DNA of 64,000 nucleotides from Cryptomeria japonica. Lineage: Eukaryota; Streptophyta; Pinopsida; Cupressales; Cupressaceae. Positions 47,674 to 60,800 of this stretch are shown here, piece by piece (the first letter of the stretch is position 1; every line of letters begins with the position of its first letter). Location of the stretch: the NCBI RefSeq assembly GCF_030272615.1, contig NC_081413.1, positions 17,491,785 through 17,555,784 on the forward strand. The letters run 5' to 3'. Below the pieces are notes generated by a model. That model was given only the letters and a program-made list of their open reading frames with translations. It ran no database searches and was not told the origin of the DNA. The position numbers and the translations under genes were made by a program.

Positions 47674-47990
47674 CCAGGTTCAAATCCCTCTTACCATTAT
47701 AAGGCTACCCGTGTTACCAGCAGAGATTTTACCAAGCAAAAAAGTGGCATGTTGTTATTTGTAACAGAGGACAATCTTAGTATTTCTTACCCAGGTTCAA
47801 ATCCCTCTTACCATGATAAGGCTACCCGTGTTAGCAGCAGAGATTTTACCAAGCAAAAAAGTGGCATATTGTTATTTGTAACAGAGGACAATCTTAGTAT
47901 TTCTAACCTAGGTTCATATCCCTCTCACCCAAATAAAGATGGCAATGTTTCCAGCAGAGGTTTACCAAAAAAAATGGATGTTGCTATATA
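47674..47990 (+). repeat. 117 bp minisatellite, ~2.7 copies
   Basis: Units start at about 47674, 47791 and 47908 (CCAGGTTCAAATCCCTCTTA in the first two). The first two differ at only a few bases and the third is diverged and shorter. Because 117 is a multiple of three, one frame stays open (185 codons at 47449-48006, with a 39-residue repeat), but nothing else supports a protein. Each unit carries GGTTCAAATCC, a perfect pol III B-box sequence; no A box is evident. Confidence 0.75.
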
Positions 47991-50274
47991 TCCAAGTACT
48001 GAATAATCAATTTATGTTAATTACTAAATAATCAATAAATATTTTGGTACGTACAGACTGATTATTGAGGAATGTTATGGAGTTTCCTTTGTATTTCTTT
48101 GTGCATTCTTTTGTGGCTGATTCTTTTATTTCAATTTTTGTGTCCTTGTGCATTCATTTCTGGGTTATTCTTGGCATCTGTGTCCAGTTTCTTGGTGAAC
48201 TCTGGGATTGATGCTTTTGAAAATCTCTGTATATCGTTAATTATTTTTAAGCAGCATGGCATCCTTTGATGTTAATATATGTTAATAGCCCGACAACATT
48301 TTTTTGTCATTGTAACTTTTGAAAAGGAAGAATTACACCAAACACCTTTCTTATAATATATGATCTCAACAAACTCTTAATAACCCTAGTTGAAATTCAA
48401 TTACCTGTTAATGCTCATTTTTGGACATGTTTCTTTTACGTATTTTTTTGGTTAAGGATTGAGGATTAAGAATACCGTATGTGGTAGTTTATTTTTTGGC
48501 ACATTTAATTTAGTATAAGTGTTTTCAATGGCCTATTTTTTATCTTATTTTGTTCCCAAAGTCTCAGTAAGTTTTTTTGGTGGGTTCAGGAAAGATACAT
48601 TTTTGTTACATTACAGAATGGTAGTTTTGAAGATTGCTGAATTCAGTACCTATGAATATGGGACATAGTATTTATAATGTATTGTGTGTCATATACTTGA
48701 AAGCAATTTAAGGAGGATGTGATTTTAGGATTGTTTATGTAGATAGGCTGTGAAAGATTAAGTTCTTAGCCAGTTGCAGCATCCCTACTGCTCTTGCATC
48801 CTATCGTGTCTTATTTGTAGATCCTGCCTTCTCAAGGGAGTTTGTTTAATTTATCTTACGCACTGTCATTGGCATGGTAATATTACTTGCAAAAAGCTGA
48901 CTATCAATTGCAACCTGTCACATTTTCCATGACATTTCCCAAATTTTCTTTAAAGTGTTTATGAAATTTTATATAGATATATCTTCATTTTTGAGGTTCT
49001 TTTTTACATTCAGAGGCAGAAAAGATTAATACAGATCAGAGGCAGACTGGAAATTTTATTTTAGGGTTTAGGTAAAATCACAGGGCTGCCCCTAAAATAG
49101 TAGCCTTCAGTTTACAAGAGTGTGTCCTACCATTTTAGGACCTTTTTTTTGTTTGACACAAAACCTCTTAGGTAAAAGTAAAATATATTTTTTTAAAACA
49201 CTGAATATTTTATAATGTAATTATGTTTATTTGTATCTCTATATACCATACTTGACTTGAAATAGGAAGATTAGAATTTTTCCTTGAATTGAATGAATAA
49301 CACAAAGGTTTTCTAGTTTCCTGAGTTTTTCTTGTTTTAAACCTGGCTAATCACATTCCATTTATACCTTTACAGTGACATCTCAATTCATGTCCTACTA
49401 CGGTCCTTAGTCACCAAGAAACCTGGTTTAGGGACAAGGTCCTTTGTATCTGTAGCCAGATCTCTTGACGACAGTGTTTAAATGTGATGCAGCCGTACCT
49501 TTATTCACACCTCCATAACCTATTTTAAATTGATATTCCTATTCCTCCCTGTATCCATATTCCATGTCTTCTTGTGAAAATGGTAAGTTTTAAAGGTTGC
49601 TTCAATAAAAATTAACTCAAGATTTTGAACTTTTTGTCTATGTTAAAGCATAACCTCGTGTTTCAAAATTTCAGATTTCAAATTTCAAAAACATCAGATT
49701 TTAGGTCAGGCAAATAACACTGGTAGGCACAAAAAAGGAATTTGAGAAGCAACTTTGATAATTTTAAATCACTGTCTGACCACGTGTAACTCTCTGTACA
49801 TTTTATAAATGTCCGCAGTACACAATTGGGGACCAAAATGACATTGTATATAAATTTCCACAAAATCATATACAAGAAAATTAGACGATGAATTTCATGA
49901 TAAAGGATCATTTTAGCAATGATTTAAATTGAAGAAATGACATACAATGGGATCATAATTAATACAGTTACAGGATGCTAATATCTAGGAATCAATTGTG
50001 TATGGTATAATGTAATTCTATGACATATTGAAATCCACTAGATTTAACTAAATGTTATTTCAGTTTAGGAGCATTACATTCTACGAACAAGAAAGAGGAA
50101 AATACAGTGGTAAAACATGTAGGCTATTATGAATATAATAGAAAGTAACTCTGTTGATTTTTTGCAAGTTACCAGTTTTGGTATGGATACTGGTTTGGGT
50201 TTGTTGATTTAGCGAAACTTTTTTTGGGGTTGGGTTTGTTTTGAGTTTGTTCGCACAAAAAAACATGTAAAAAT

Positions 50275-51046
50275 GGTGTCTCAAATGGGAGTGACCAAAA
50301 ATTTCCCTTTGAGTTTGTTCGTACAAAAAAATTTGGGTGTATCAAGAATTAAGTTTAGAATACCACATATCATAATATAATCAACAAAACCGCCATAAAA
50401 CTCTAATGCCATTTACAACATAAATAACTAAGTTGCTGAATTGGCATCTATACATGCCGATTCTAGGTGCTAAACATTTTGAAATTGGATCCTAGTTCGA
50501 ATCACCCGTAGATTTGTCTACTATTCAATTTTTTCACTAGAAATGATCTCACCCTTCTCCAATAAAATCTGATCGAAGATTCTAGAGATAGTCTTGAGCG
50601 ATTCTAACAGTGGACGTGAGTTTCAAAGATTTTATTTCTTTTTGGATGGGAATAAACTCTAAACGTCTTTGCACCACAACAGGAAAGTGATTGTGAATGG
50701 GTAAAACCCTAAGCATCTTTTTGTGTGGGAGCAAGAAAAAGATTGTTTCTAAATTGTTCCTTGCTATTCCTGTGCTTGGTGCGGTTGCCTCTGCCCCTGT
50801 TCAGATCATATCATTCCTCCAATGATTGTAAATAGTTGAGTCGTGTCAGTCAATTATACTATAATCTATATTTATGTTGGTATAGTTACTAATAATATAA
50901 ATTTTTTAATACATAAAAAAATATATTAGTATGATTTAGATAGTATTCTCTCTTGTGTGATCAAAGGAGGCATATATGTTAATGCAATGTTTTATAAAGG
51001 TAAAAGCGGTGAAGGGAAATTTTCAGTCACTCCCATTTGAGACACC
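50275..51046. mobile_element. Non-autonomous element with 35 bp terminal inverted repeats
   Basis: GGTGTCTCAAATGGGAGTGA... (50275-50309) and its reverse complement (51012-51046) match at 33 of 35 positions around 702 bp with no ORF of note. Short AAAT flanks occur on both sides, but a convincing TSD was not found, so the superfamily is open. TTTGAGTTTGTTCG(C/T)ACAAA occurs just outside and just inside the left end. Confidence 0.6.
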
Positions 51047-51734
51047 AAATTAGTGTATGAGACCACCCTCGAACATTTCACAAGGGGATTGTTTTTTCCA
51101 TTTACCTTATATATTTTTTGTTAAGATGTACAATCCTATCCCACTCCAGATTCAAACTTGTGACCTTCGATATGGAGTATGCATATCTTTAACATCAAGT
51201 TGTACCATCAAAGGAAATGTAAACAAATGCACTTTTAGTTTGATTGATATAAAGTGGCGGTATCATTTTGTCATACTAACATCGTTTTTTTGGTTTTGGA
51301 GCTTTGTGTGCATATGTGATGTTGAGATGGACCGACAACATACAGTTCTAGAGAAACAAAAACCGCTGACTAGACCAAATACACGAGAAGACATTTATTA
51401 TTTGAATGGAAAGTGTCCTCGATTTATTAAGTATTTTCTTTGACTTTGTTTTGTATGATACCATATTTATATCCATTTTGAGAGTTTTTAGTGTGCACTT
51501 AAGTTTGTTGAAGTCTTTTTCACTCCAGGGAGTTGTCAGAGACTTACATATCCGTGTTTGTCTACAGTTGGTTCTACTTTCCATACAAATAATGTATTAC
51601 ACTGATAGTTAATACTTATCATTTATTCCATTAGAATATTGTTTTAATTTGGTTCATAGAGTAATTGATTGCATTTGCAGGTAATTGAGGACACAAAAGA
51701 TTAAACAATATAGGGCAGCTAATAATTTTACAGC

Positions 51735-51866
51735 ATGATTCCTGACGGTTCTATCATAGTGGAATCCACTGTCTCCTCGAAAGGACTATCATGGGTTGAC
51801 CGAATGTACCAAAAATTTGAGCACATTTGTGAAGAGGTGGATAAAAACCCTTCTCATTTAATACAG
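51735..51866 (+). CDS. Coding exon 1 of the host gene
   Basis: 44 codons from MIPDGSIIVEST to NPSHLIQ, ending CAG|GTGAAC (phase 0). Likely acceptors upstream are TTTGCAG at 51680 or TTTTACAG at 51733, so the exon carries 5' UTR. Confidence 0.75.
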
Positions 51867-54800
51867 GTGAACACATGAAACTTAAATCTTCTCACAGTAT
51901 GTGATGTTCTCATTTACATATTTTTGCTGATTTGGGCATGTCTCATATTTCTACTATGTTTAGTATACCAAAGAAACATTCATCTGTGTTTTGGATGCCC
52001 ATATTTCTAAGGTTGCTATATACTAAGGCAGAACTCTTGGTTGGCTGCTGATGTGAAAAGTAGGAATGGTTGGGAATGATCTCTCTTTTTTCTGTTATTA
52101 AGTATACCTTAAAGATGTTTGTATCCTAACCTGCTTAATTATCTACATTTTCATCTGTTTAATCAACCATTTGATCACAGTTGTCATGAAATTGCAGGAG
52201 ACAACCAAGTATGTAGAAAATCAGGTGAGCATTGCAGGGGCAAACGTACGTAAAATATGTGCAGAAGTTATACAGGAAATCCTGCCACCAGCTCCTGAAG
52301 CTGCTATCAAGAGTTTATCGTCTATTATAACTGTTGATTTAGAGGAAAAGTTCATCATTTCAGAAAAGCCCAAGCCAGATCCTGAAAAAACTAATTCGTT
52401 GATTACAAAGTCTGTGGACCTTTATAAGTCGAAGCAGGACTTTGCTAATGTTAAGAAAGAACCTGATGTTGTGTTTGCATCATGTGAGACATTACACAAG
52501 AGCATTCAATGCAATCCTCAAGATGCAGACTCTGACTTATCAATCTTAAACACATCAAGGCTGACACCACCTCCACATCTTCAAGAAACATTGGATGCAG
52601 AAAAGCAGTCTGCGACTCTTACTCTAGAACCTGACAATCGTACTGATGATGTATATAATGTACACAAATTGCTATCACTTCCTTTTGCTGATCCCATTAA
52701 GGAACAACAGTCCAAGTCAATTCAATTGGATGGCTCAATACGGGCTGATGAAATGGGTATAATTCTATAGTACCCTTTTTCTTTTTTGCTTTCTGCATTT
52801 CTCACTTTCTCTAGAATATTTGGCAATTAGCTCATAAAATGTCATTTCCTATATTAGGATGGATTTGTATTAACTAAATTCTGTCAACGTGACCATTTTA
52901 TCCATTTTGAATAGATGATGATCTTTTAGTGCCGAACTTTGATGAAATAAATGACGTAGAAACTATATTTATTATTTAATCTTTTATGTAATAAGATAAA
53001 ATCAAATGTTTAAATGGAGCACTATTAATTGCCATTATTGATTGTGATTTCCAATCTTGGTTGCATTTACTTATATTAGGAAATAATGTATAATACCCAG
53101 AATGTTTAATCCATTTCTGACATAACCCCATGAGAGAAAAGTATGCATGCAAGCTTACAAAATAACCATAATGCAAAGGTCAAATAGGCAAGCCTCAAGA
53201 TAACACAAAATACCTTGAGAAAACCCTCAAGAGAGAAAAACCCATCCTCCAAAAGCGTCCACACTCTATGTATTATTATTCAACAATAAAACATTACAAT
53301 GCACTTAAAAAGTTTCTGTAAATACTTCTGAAATATTAGACTCCTCCAATGCACTCTCCATGTGTCCAAATATCTATCCACATATCTCATGCCATGCTTC
53401 ACATATGCACTCAAAGAGAAGCTCAATACAATGACAGCCCACTCACCCAACCAACCTTAACCACTAAACATGTGTTTGCTTTTATGGATTCAAGCTCATA
53501 GAAATACAACCAAGTGGTAAGATAAAACTGTGTACCTCAAAATCATGAGTCCACAAAATCATTTATCCCTCATTTAATTTTTGTTACAATTATTAAAGTG
53601 TTTTCCCCAAATAATAATTAATTATTCTCTATGTTACCCCGAGTTTCCGGGACGGGGACGGGGACGGCAGGGGATTGCGGGATGCGTTTCCAGGACGGCA
53701 AATTTTTTTGCCAAATTCGGGGACGTCGGGGGATGACAAAGGGGACGACTATATAAAATATAGGGAAAATTTAAAATATATAGGAAAATTCTAAATGTTC
53801 ATATGAAAACATGGATAAAGCATGCATATATACATTATATTCATATGAAAACATGGATATAGTGTGTGTATGATACTATGAAAACATTTTAGAATGTAAA
53901 TTCTGAACATACAACATTGTCAATACTCGATATGCAATTATGCATTCATAATTCAGAATTTCAATTCATTCACATTGTCAATATGCATATCATAATAGAT
54001 ATTAAAGAAATAACATACAAAATGTCAAAATGCCCAATGGCTATACTGCTGACATATAGTTTCATTGTCAATTACGATATGAAAATAAAAATAGTACTAG
54101 TGAATTAATATTTTATTATTTTGATTTCCTATTTATAATTTATTTTTATTAATTTTAAATTTTTAAATGTTTAACAATTTAATATTTTCTATATATATAT
54201 GAATTAATTTTAAACATTTGATATGAGTTAAATTTTAATAAATTTAAAATTCAATTAATGTTGCCTTTTAATTTTTTTAATAACAATTTGAATTAATAGG
54301 GGCCCATATTAGAAAATTAAAAAAAATAAATTGAAAATACGACATTTTTTAATAGTCTTAGATGTGGGGGACGTCCCAGCCATCCCCAATTGTCCCCGGG
54401 ACGTACGGACGTCCCCCCCAGCTAGGGCAGACGTCCCCCCGTTTCGGGGACGTCCCCTCTAAATTCTTGGCAATTTGGGGACGAGGGGAAACGTCCCCTG
54501 GCTGTCCCCAAGTCCCCGAAATGTCCCCGGGACTGGGACGGGGGTAAACGTCCCCTGGCCGTCCCCAAGTCTCCAAAATGTCCCTGGGAGTGGGACAGGG
54601 GTTTTCAGGCTTGGGACGCGTCCCCGGGTTACATAGATTATTCTGCCACACATAAAATAACTAACTCATGTTACATACAACTTTATAAGTGAACCCAAAT
54701 AAATATCTAATGTGGTTAAACACATGGTCCTAGATGAAGTACAAATTAATATTTATTTATTTTACATAATTAAATTACTTCATGTTATGCAAGGTGTATA

Positions 54801-57800
54801 ATAATATCTATTCCTAATAATTTCACGGTAAGCATATATAAAACATAAATACTGTAAGGACCTTAAGTCTATATGATCTAAATCTTTGTACTTAAACTGT
54901 TAAATTCAAAGATACAAACTGGTTGCACAATATAGATTCAGACTAGTTTAGAAAAAGAAATACACACTGCAAGGATCACAAAATTGCTTATAGAACATAC
55001 AGATTTTTTAGTGCTTACACAGATTTAGAGTATCAATAAACACGTTTCAACTTAGGAAATGCAAAATCAGGAATATATTTGCTATTGAACTGATATAGAA
55101 TTTCTTTACAACAGCAATTTGAGCTTTCAGATTACATAGAATTCAATATAAAATTCAAACAGCAACATGTGCTCTTGAGGGTTTCGTCTCAAGACCATAT
55201 AGAGCTTGAATAGCAACACACAGCAGTGGTGATCTCTTTGGGGTTCCGTCCCAAGACCCAAATCGTGCACAAAGGCAGACCAAAATATTCAGCATACCAA
55301 AAGACAAAGTAGTTTTCAATATATACTCACTTCGGGCAGTACATTAACTTGTAGTACAAGGCAAGTAAACAATCTGATTGCCTTTAATGAAGGGATGTCA
55401 ATCTGTAAAGGGGCCAACCACAGTTAGCAACGAGTTGGCTGAAGTTGGTAGAAGCTTCTGGTTCACAAATAGTTGCAGATAGTTGGCACATAGCTGCCAA
55501 AGAGAAATCGTAGGGTGGTTTGATGCTAAAGACAAAACAGTTCTAATTTCCCTTCTAGGATACAGCTGTCACTACAAGACAAAATGGATACAACTGCCAC
55601 TACAAAACAAAACTAGGCTTCTTCGAGAAGTCGATGGTTCTAATAGAAGATTCTAGACCAAATCTGGTTCTTTTTTCCTACAAAGGATAAGACTAACAGC
55701 TGGCATAAATCTGATTTCTTCCTCTGAATTTTCTGGAAGGAGACAAACTTGCACAGTTGGCAACCAATATTGCCATCCAAGCCAGGCGGCCTCATCTTTC
55801 ACAGGTTCATCACAAATACTCATGAGTGTTTGTTAGCTCTTTGGAAAAGAAAGGTTAACTTGTTTATTAGGTCCAAAGATTGGCTTTATATAGATATACA
55901 TTGAGCATGGCCTAAACATTCGAAGTCCTGTATAGTCCTTGGAAGATCCTTTCATTCATCAGGCTTGAAAACTGGCCATTGTATGAGACGATTGCTGATT
56001 TTATTCTGCAGTTGTTCATTCTAACTAATGAGTTCACATTACAGTTATTTTAGAGCCTAGGAGCATGTAGAAGAACGGGAATACTCCATGCAGCTGTTGA
56101 GTTCATTGGTTGTTCTGAACTACTACTCCTACTACTCTTTGTTTACACAATCGTCTTATAAAGCAGACTTCTCAGAAATCTTATCCTGTGTCTTGCTTCA
56201 TTGCAAACACCTCTATAACATTTGAAAGCTTAAAAACCTCTCTTGGCAAAGAGGGATAAAATAAGTAGTCAAATTTAGTCTGCGTCCATGCCCCAAGAGT
56301 CTTGGCTGTTTGAAGAGTTGATTTAGTATCAGTACCTATATGGATACTCCCTCCCCTTGCAGTGCAGTCACAGTTTCCTTGTGATGAAGATTATGATATC
56401 ATTGAAAATGTTGAGCATTGCAAAATTTAAAACTTTCAAGAGACTGTTCAACATTTTCTATAATTGTCAAGATTACTAAGTTATCTGTGGTCGCAGTATA
56501 CCTTCTAGCTTAGAAATCAGTTGAAGCTATGCTTGGTTACATATAACTAGAAGAGGACAGAAATACTTCATTCCTTTTGGTAACAATGCCAAAAATTAGT
56601 TAAGCTTAATAGTTGGTTGTAATTTCTCTTCTTCATGTACACATGTTATCAAGGGGATCCCTTCAAATCCTTGGAGATCGTCATTGTTTTAATGTTTATA
56701 TATACACTAGTCATTTCTTGGGTTCTATCTATGTCTTTATGAGGTCTACAATGTCCATACTTCTGATTTATTATAGTAACAATTGAGGAAGTCAAGAGAT
56801 TTGCATAAAATTTAAAATGTGAACACACTTTGCTTTAAAGAAGTCAAAAATCTTCGCAATTTGATTAATGACACATCCTCTCCATTAGAATTTATTGCAA
56901 TCTATGTTTACCAGAAGCCATAGTTGTAGCATGATCTTTAATGATCTAGATAAAATTCTCCTTGTCCACTTTCATTATATCTGGCCACAATGGTCAAAAA
57001 CATTTGGCTTGTCTTATAATTTTTTCTCCTTGGTTATTCGATTTTCTCCTTGGTTTAAGAACATTTTGTCATGTGTACCTAATAGGTACATAAACAATGA
57101 ATATGAGAATATTTTATAATAAAGATTTTTGGATGATGTTTGCCAAAGGTCTTCTAGACAAAAACTAACACGTAAGTTGTGCAGAAGAGCTCATGCAAAT
57201 GTGAGAAAATGCACATGTTGAATAAAGAATACAATAATTAGAACGGATAGGTGAATGGATAGGATAAGGGTGATAGAATATAAATAGGTTAGAATGGTTA
57301 TTTAGTGTAGAAATGTAACACTTTTAAGTCGACCTTTCTTAACTGTGAATTAATTGAGTATACTACATTGTCTCCCAATTTGGGCAAGCTTCATCCACGA
57401 AGAAAATGCAGAAAGTAAACAATAAGATTTAAAATATTTAATAATAGCAACTTATTGATTCATCTGAGATGCTAGTCAAATGAATGGTTTTCCGAAAATG
57501 AACATGTAATATAGCAGAGGTTACTCAGCATGTACTTCTAAAGCCCATACCTGAAAGTTTCCAAGAGGAGACTTATCATTTCTGCTATTTGTACCTTCTG
57601 TTTCATGAATTTTATCTTGTCTAGTAAATGATTGTTATTTTGAAGAGTCAATTTAGTAAACTATGTACAAGCTAGTAGTAGATTTTGTGGGCTATCGCAT
57701 ATCTCAATTTTCCTTGTCATAATTTTGCAAATGCTATTTTTATTGGAAGCATCTCTTTTAATTTGTTTGAATTCAAATAATGTTGACATTGCCAGAAAGA

Positions 57801-60800
57801 TAATTTCTGCCAGGAAAACTTGTCGGAAGGAGTTTGAATGTGAATATTCTCTCTGGTTGAAATGTGATGATACTTAAAACTAGCACTTGCACCTCCTAGT
57901 ATTTGCGGTGATAGGAAAATTCAAATGAATTCTAGTGTTCTTCTGGGACTGATTTTCTACTATGTAATTATGTAGCATGATATTCTGTTCATGTGACGAT
58001 GTTTTAAATTAATTGTTGCTTGAGAAGTTGTCTTTCTCCATTAACAAGGGTGATGTTTTTTTAATATAAATTGTGCCGTAATTATTGGAAAAAATTCAAA
58101 AGGACAATGAAAGCTTTTGTCGGTAAGTAAAATGAAACTTAAGGTCTCTCATTTAAGAGAATAGTGGATGGCATAGAATTTTGTTCCTCCAATGTACGTT
58201 CTATATCAAAAGGGTTTATCCATAAGAAATGATTATCTCCTAATAAAGCTCATGATTGTTTTGAATTAGATCGATTACTACACTTTTAACCTGTCAAGAT
58301 ATGATTTATTTTTTTAGATTGTTTTGAATTAGTTCGTATACAATGTGTGTAGTACTAGTGTGATGGAGCACAATATCCCATTATGACATATAGAATAGAA
58401 ATGTAGAGTGGATTTCTCCAACTTGAAATTTATGTAGTTGTATGGCAAAATTACATTCAACTATTACAAGTGGTTCCAATCTTGGGACTCACAAGGAGAA
58501 CAGCCTTCTTGTGTGATTTCCTTGATCTAAACTTTGCTGTCATAGACAGAGCTCACCTTCCAGTTTGACAGCAGCACAGCTGTCTTGATCCACATCAAAA
58601 AACCATCATTTCCATTTGTAATGAGCAGCTGTAAAGACATGGCTCCCCCTGGAGGTTACTGCATGTTCCACAATGTGCTATGGTTGTGCATCATGTATGA
58701 GCCAAAGACCCCCCTTGCACTTCATGTATGAGCCATCTCAGGTATGCTGGGGCATCTCCTCAACATCCCCAAAAGGTGGACATCTTGGAGATGTCCTCTG
58801 CTTCTACAGGGTGTTCCAGACGCATTCCTCTTTGGCAGTGGTGGCGGCGGATGTTTCTGTCTCTGCGTCCTGTTGATTTCCTGGTCTTGGAATCTCCATC
58901 AAACTATGGTATTACTCTTGGTCCCAAGACAAAAGCCACACCAAAAGCAAAAGCAATTCCTAACTGATTAGCTCCTATCTGATGGTAGCTTGCCACATCC
59001 AAATGTATTTTGGTGTTACGATGTAGCCACCTCTCCATTGCTCAAGGTTGCTACAAAGGACTCATATCCACACATTCCCACTGCAGTGTACAATAGAATT
59101 ATTATTCAGATTTGTAAGCTACTCTGCCAATACAAAATATTTAAAGGTTTATGAAGTTTATACATACCATTGACAGGCTGGAAGGAAGCAAGCCATGTGA
59201 AATGCAGACAGCTGCACGTTGGAAACACTGATTTAATCCACTGGGAGGGAACAAGTAGCTGCTTGCCAACTTGATTCTCACTGCCTTTTCCACTTCACTA
59301 ACTGTATGGTTGTGCTCGTTCCAAGATGCAGATAGTGGCAATTAGCATTTCCAGGTTTGAAAAAAATACTGACATTTTAATCCAACTAATACATCGACAA
59401 CTGACAACCAATCAACTCAGTTATTATGCCCTATGGATTTTTGTGGGTTTTTTTTCCCCTGATGTGGGACACTGTTTTCAGTGCTTTTGGGGTTTGAAAG
59501 CTCACAGGGAAAGGCCTAACAGATAATTAAATTGATGACAGAAACATTCAAGGGATTAAGTCAGTCCAAATCCTAGAAGAAAGCTGGATAAAATAAGTCT
59601 GGTATCAAGTGAATATTTAAGTTTCTATATTTTATTAGGTTTTTCACCAAAGGTGTTAATTTCAAAGTAATTACCCCTTCGTTCAATTGGTTTTGTTTTT
59701 AACACGTTATACCTGCTTATCTTCTGTTAACTTTCTAGGGTTTCTGGTCCTACAAACAATCTATAATAGTTTAATTTATCCCCAAGTTGCTACTTGGTTA
59801 TGAAATTTAATCAATTGAATAGACATATCTACCTTTATGTTCTTTTTGGAGAGGACTCCACTTTTTGGGAGCGCATTATTTTTTGACTTGGATATTTCAC
59901 AAGTTTTTTGGGTTAGGGTATGTGGTACACAGAAAGAAAACAAATAAACCTCAGCTTTTAAATTTTTATTTTTTCTGTTTATCTTGAACGAGCCTCCTGT
60001 ATCTATAACTAGCAGCAAAGCCCCCATTTCTAGTGGAAATACCCACCCCAGATATGGTCAGGCTGCCGCTAGCCTGATAATAGGCTTGATCCAGAATAGG
60101 CCGGCATGAAATGCCCGTCACAACATGTCACAGTTAACCATAGTGCTCATTGCCCAAAATAGAAATAAACTTGTCAGAGTTGCAGGAAGATAGCTGCAAA
60201 CGATCTCTTCTAAGCTGCCATACAAAGGTAACTGCTGTTAGAAGGCTCATGACCACCATGAAATGTCAGCATTATTATAATATTATCCATGCCCGTATTT
60301 GGAGTTACTCAAAATGGATGTGGCCCCAGCAATTTAATTTGTCATCAGCCTTGAAAGCACAATTCATGACTTGGAATATGATGAAGCCTGGCGAATGGCG
60401 ATTGCTAAGTAAAGAAACTACTCAGCTAAAGACAAATGTATGGGGCCCAGCAAATTAGAATGCATCTGTAAGCTTTATAAGATCAGGCCAAGACAAGGAG
60501 ATAAATATGTGCCCTAGGGATTCAGCAGTTCTTTCTGATTCTAAACATTCATCCTTTGTGTAGACCCCACACAAAGATACCAAAAGAACAAAAATTAACC
60601 CAGACAAATCAAACAAAAGCACCTGCAAACACACACAAAAGTTGAGGCAAAATTATTAGCAGGATTGCTGGTAGGCTCGAATGCCCCTGCATCACTTTAA
60701 TTAATCAATAATCAATCACTTATAATTTCAATTAAGTCCTTTTTTTATTTGTTCACTTATTATTTTTATTATGAATATAAGGTATAAATTATAATGGATG

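Larger units (their letters stand above)
46532..51679 (+). other. T-rich intron-like sequence before the first coding exon
   Basis: No convincing coding exon. Holds the ~406 bp duplication, the 117 bp minisatellite and a TIR element described separately. If the 46.3 kb patch is exon 1, this is a 5.15 kb 5' UTR intron ending at the acceptor TTTGCAG. Confidence 0.4.

Noticed and set aside
47674-47990. CRISPR-like array
   Set aside because: Repeats are 117 bp, directly adjacent, without unique spacers, and this is a plant nuclear sequence.
51057-51443. 128-codon + strand ORF before exon 1
   Set aside because: Composition is intron-like (Phe/Cys/Ile rich), it starts in the right terminal repeat of an inverted-repeat element's flank, and no splice site links it to the host gene.
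54358-54653. Pro/Gly-rich ORFs on both strands
   Set aside because: Generated by the GGGACG/GTCCCC repeats at the end of the hAT-like element.
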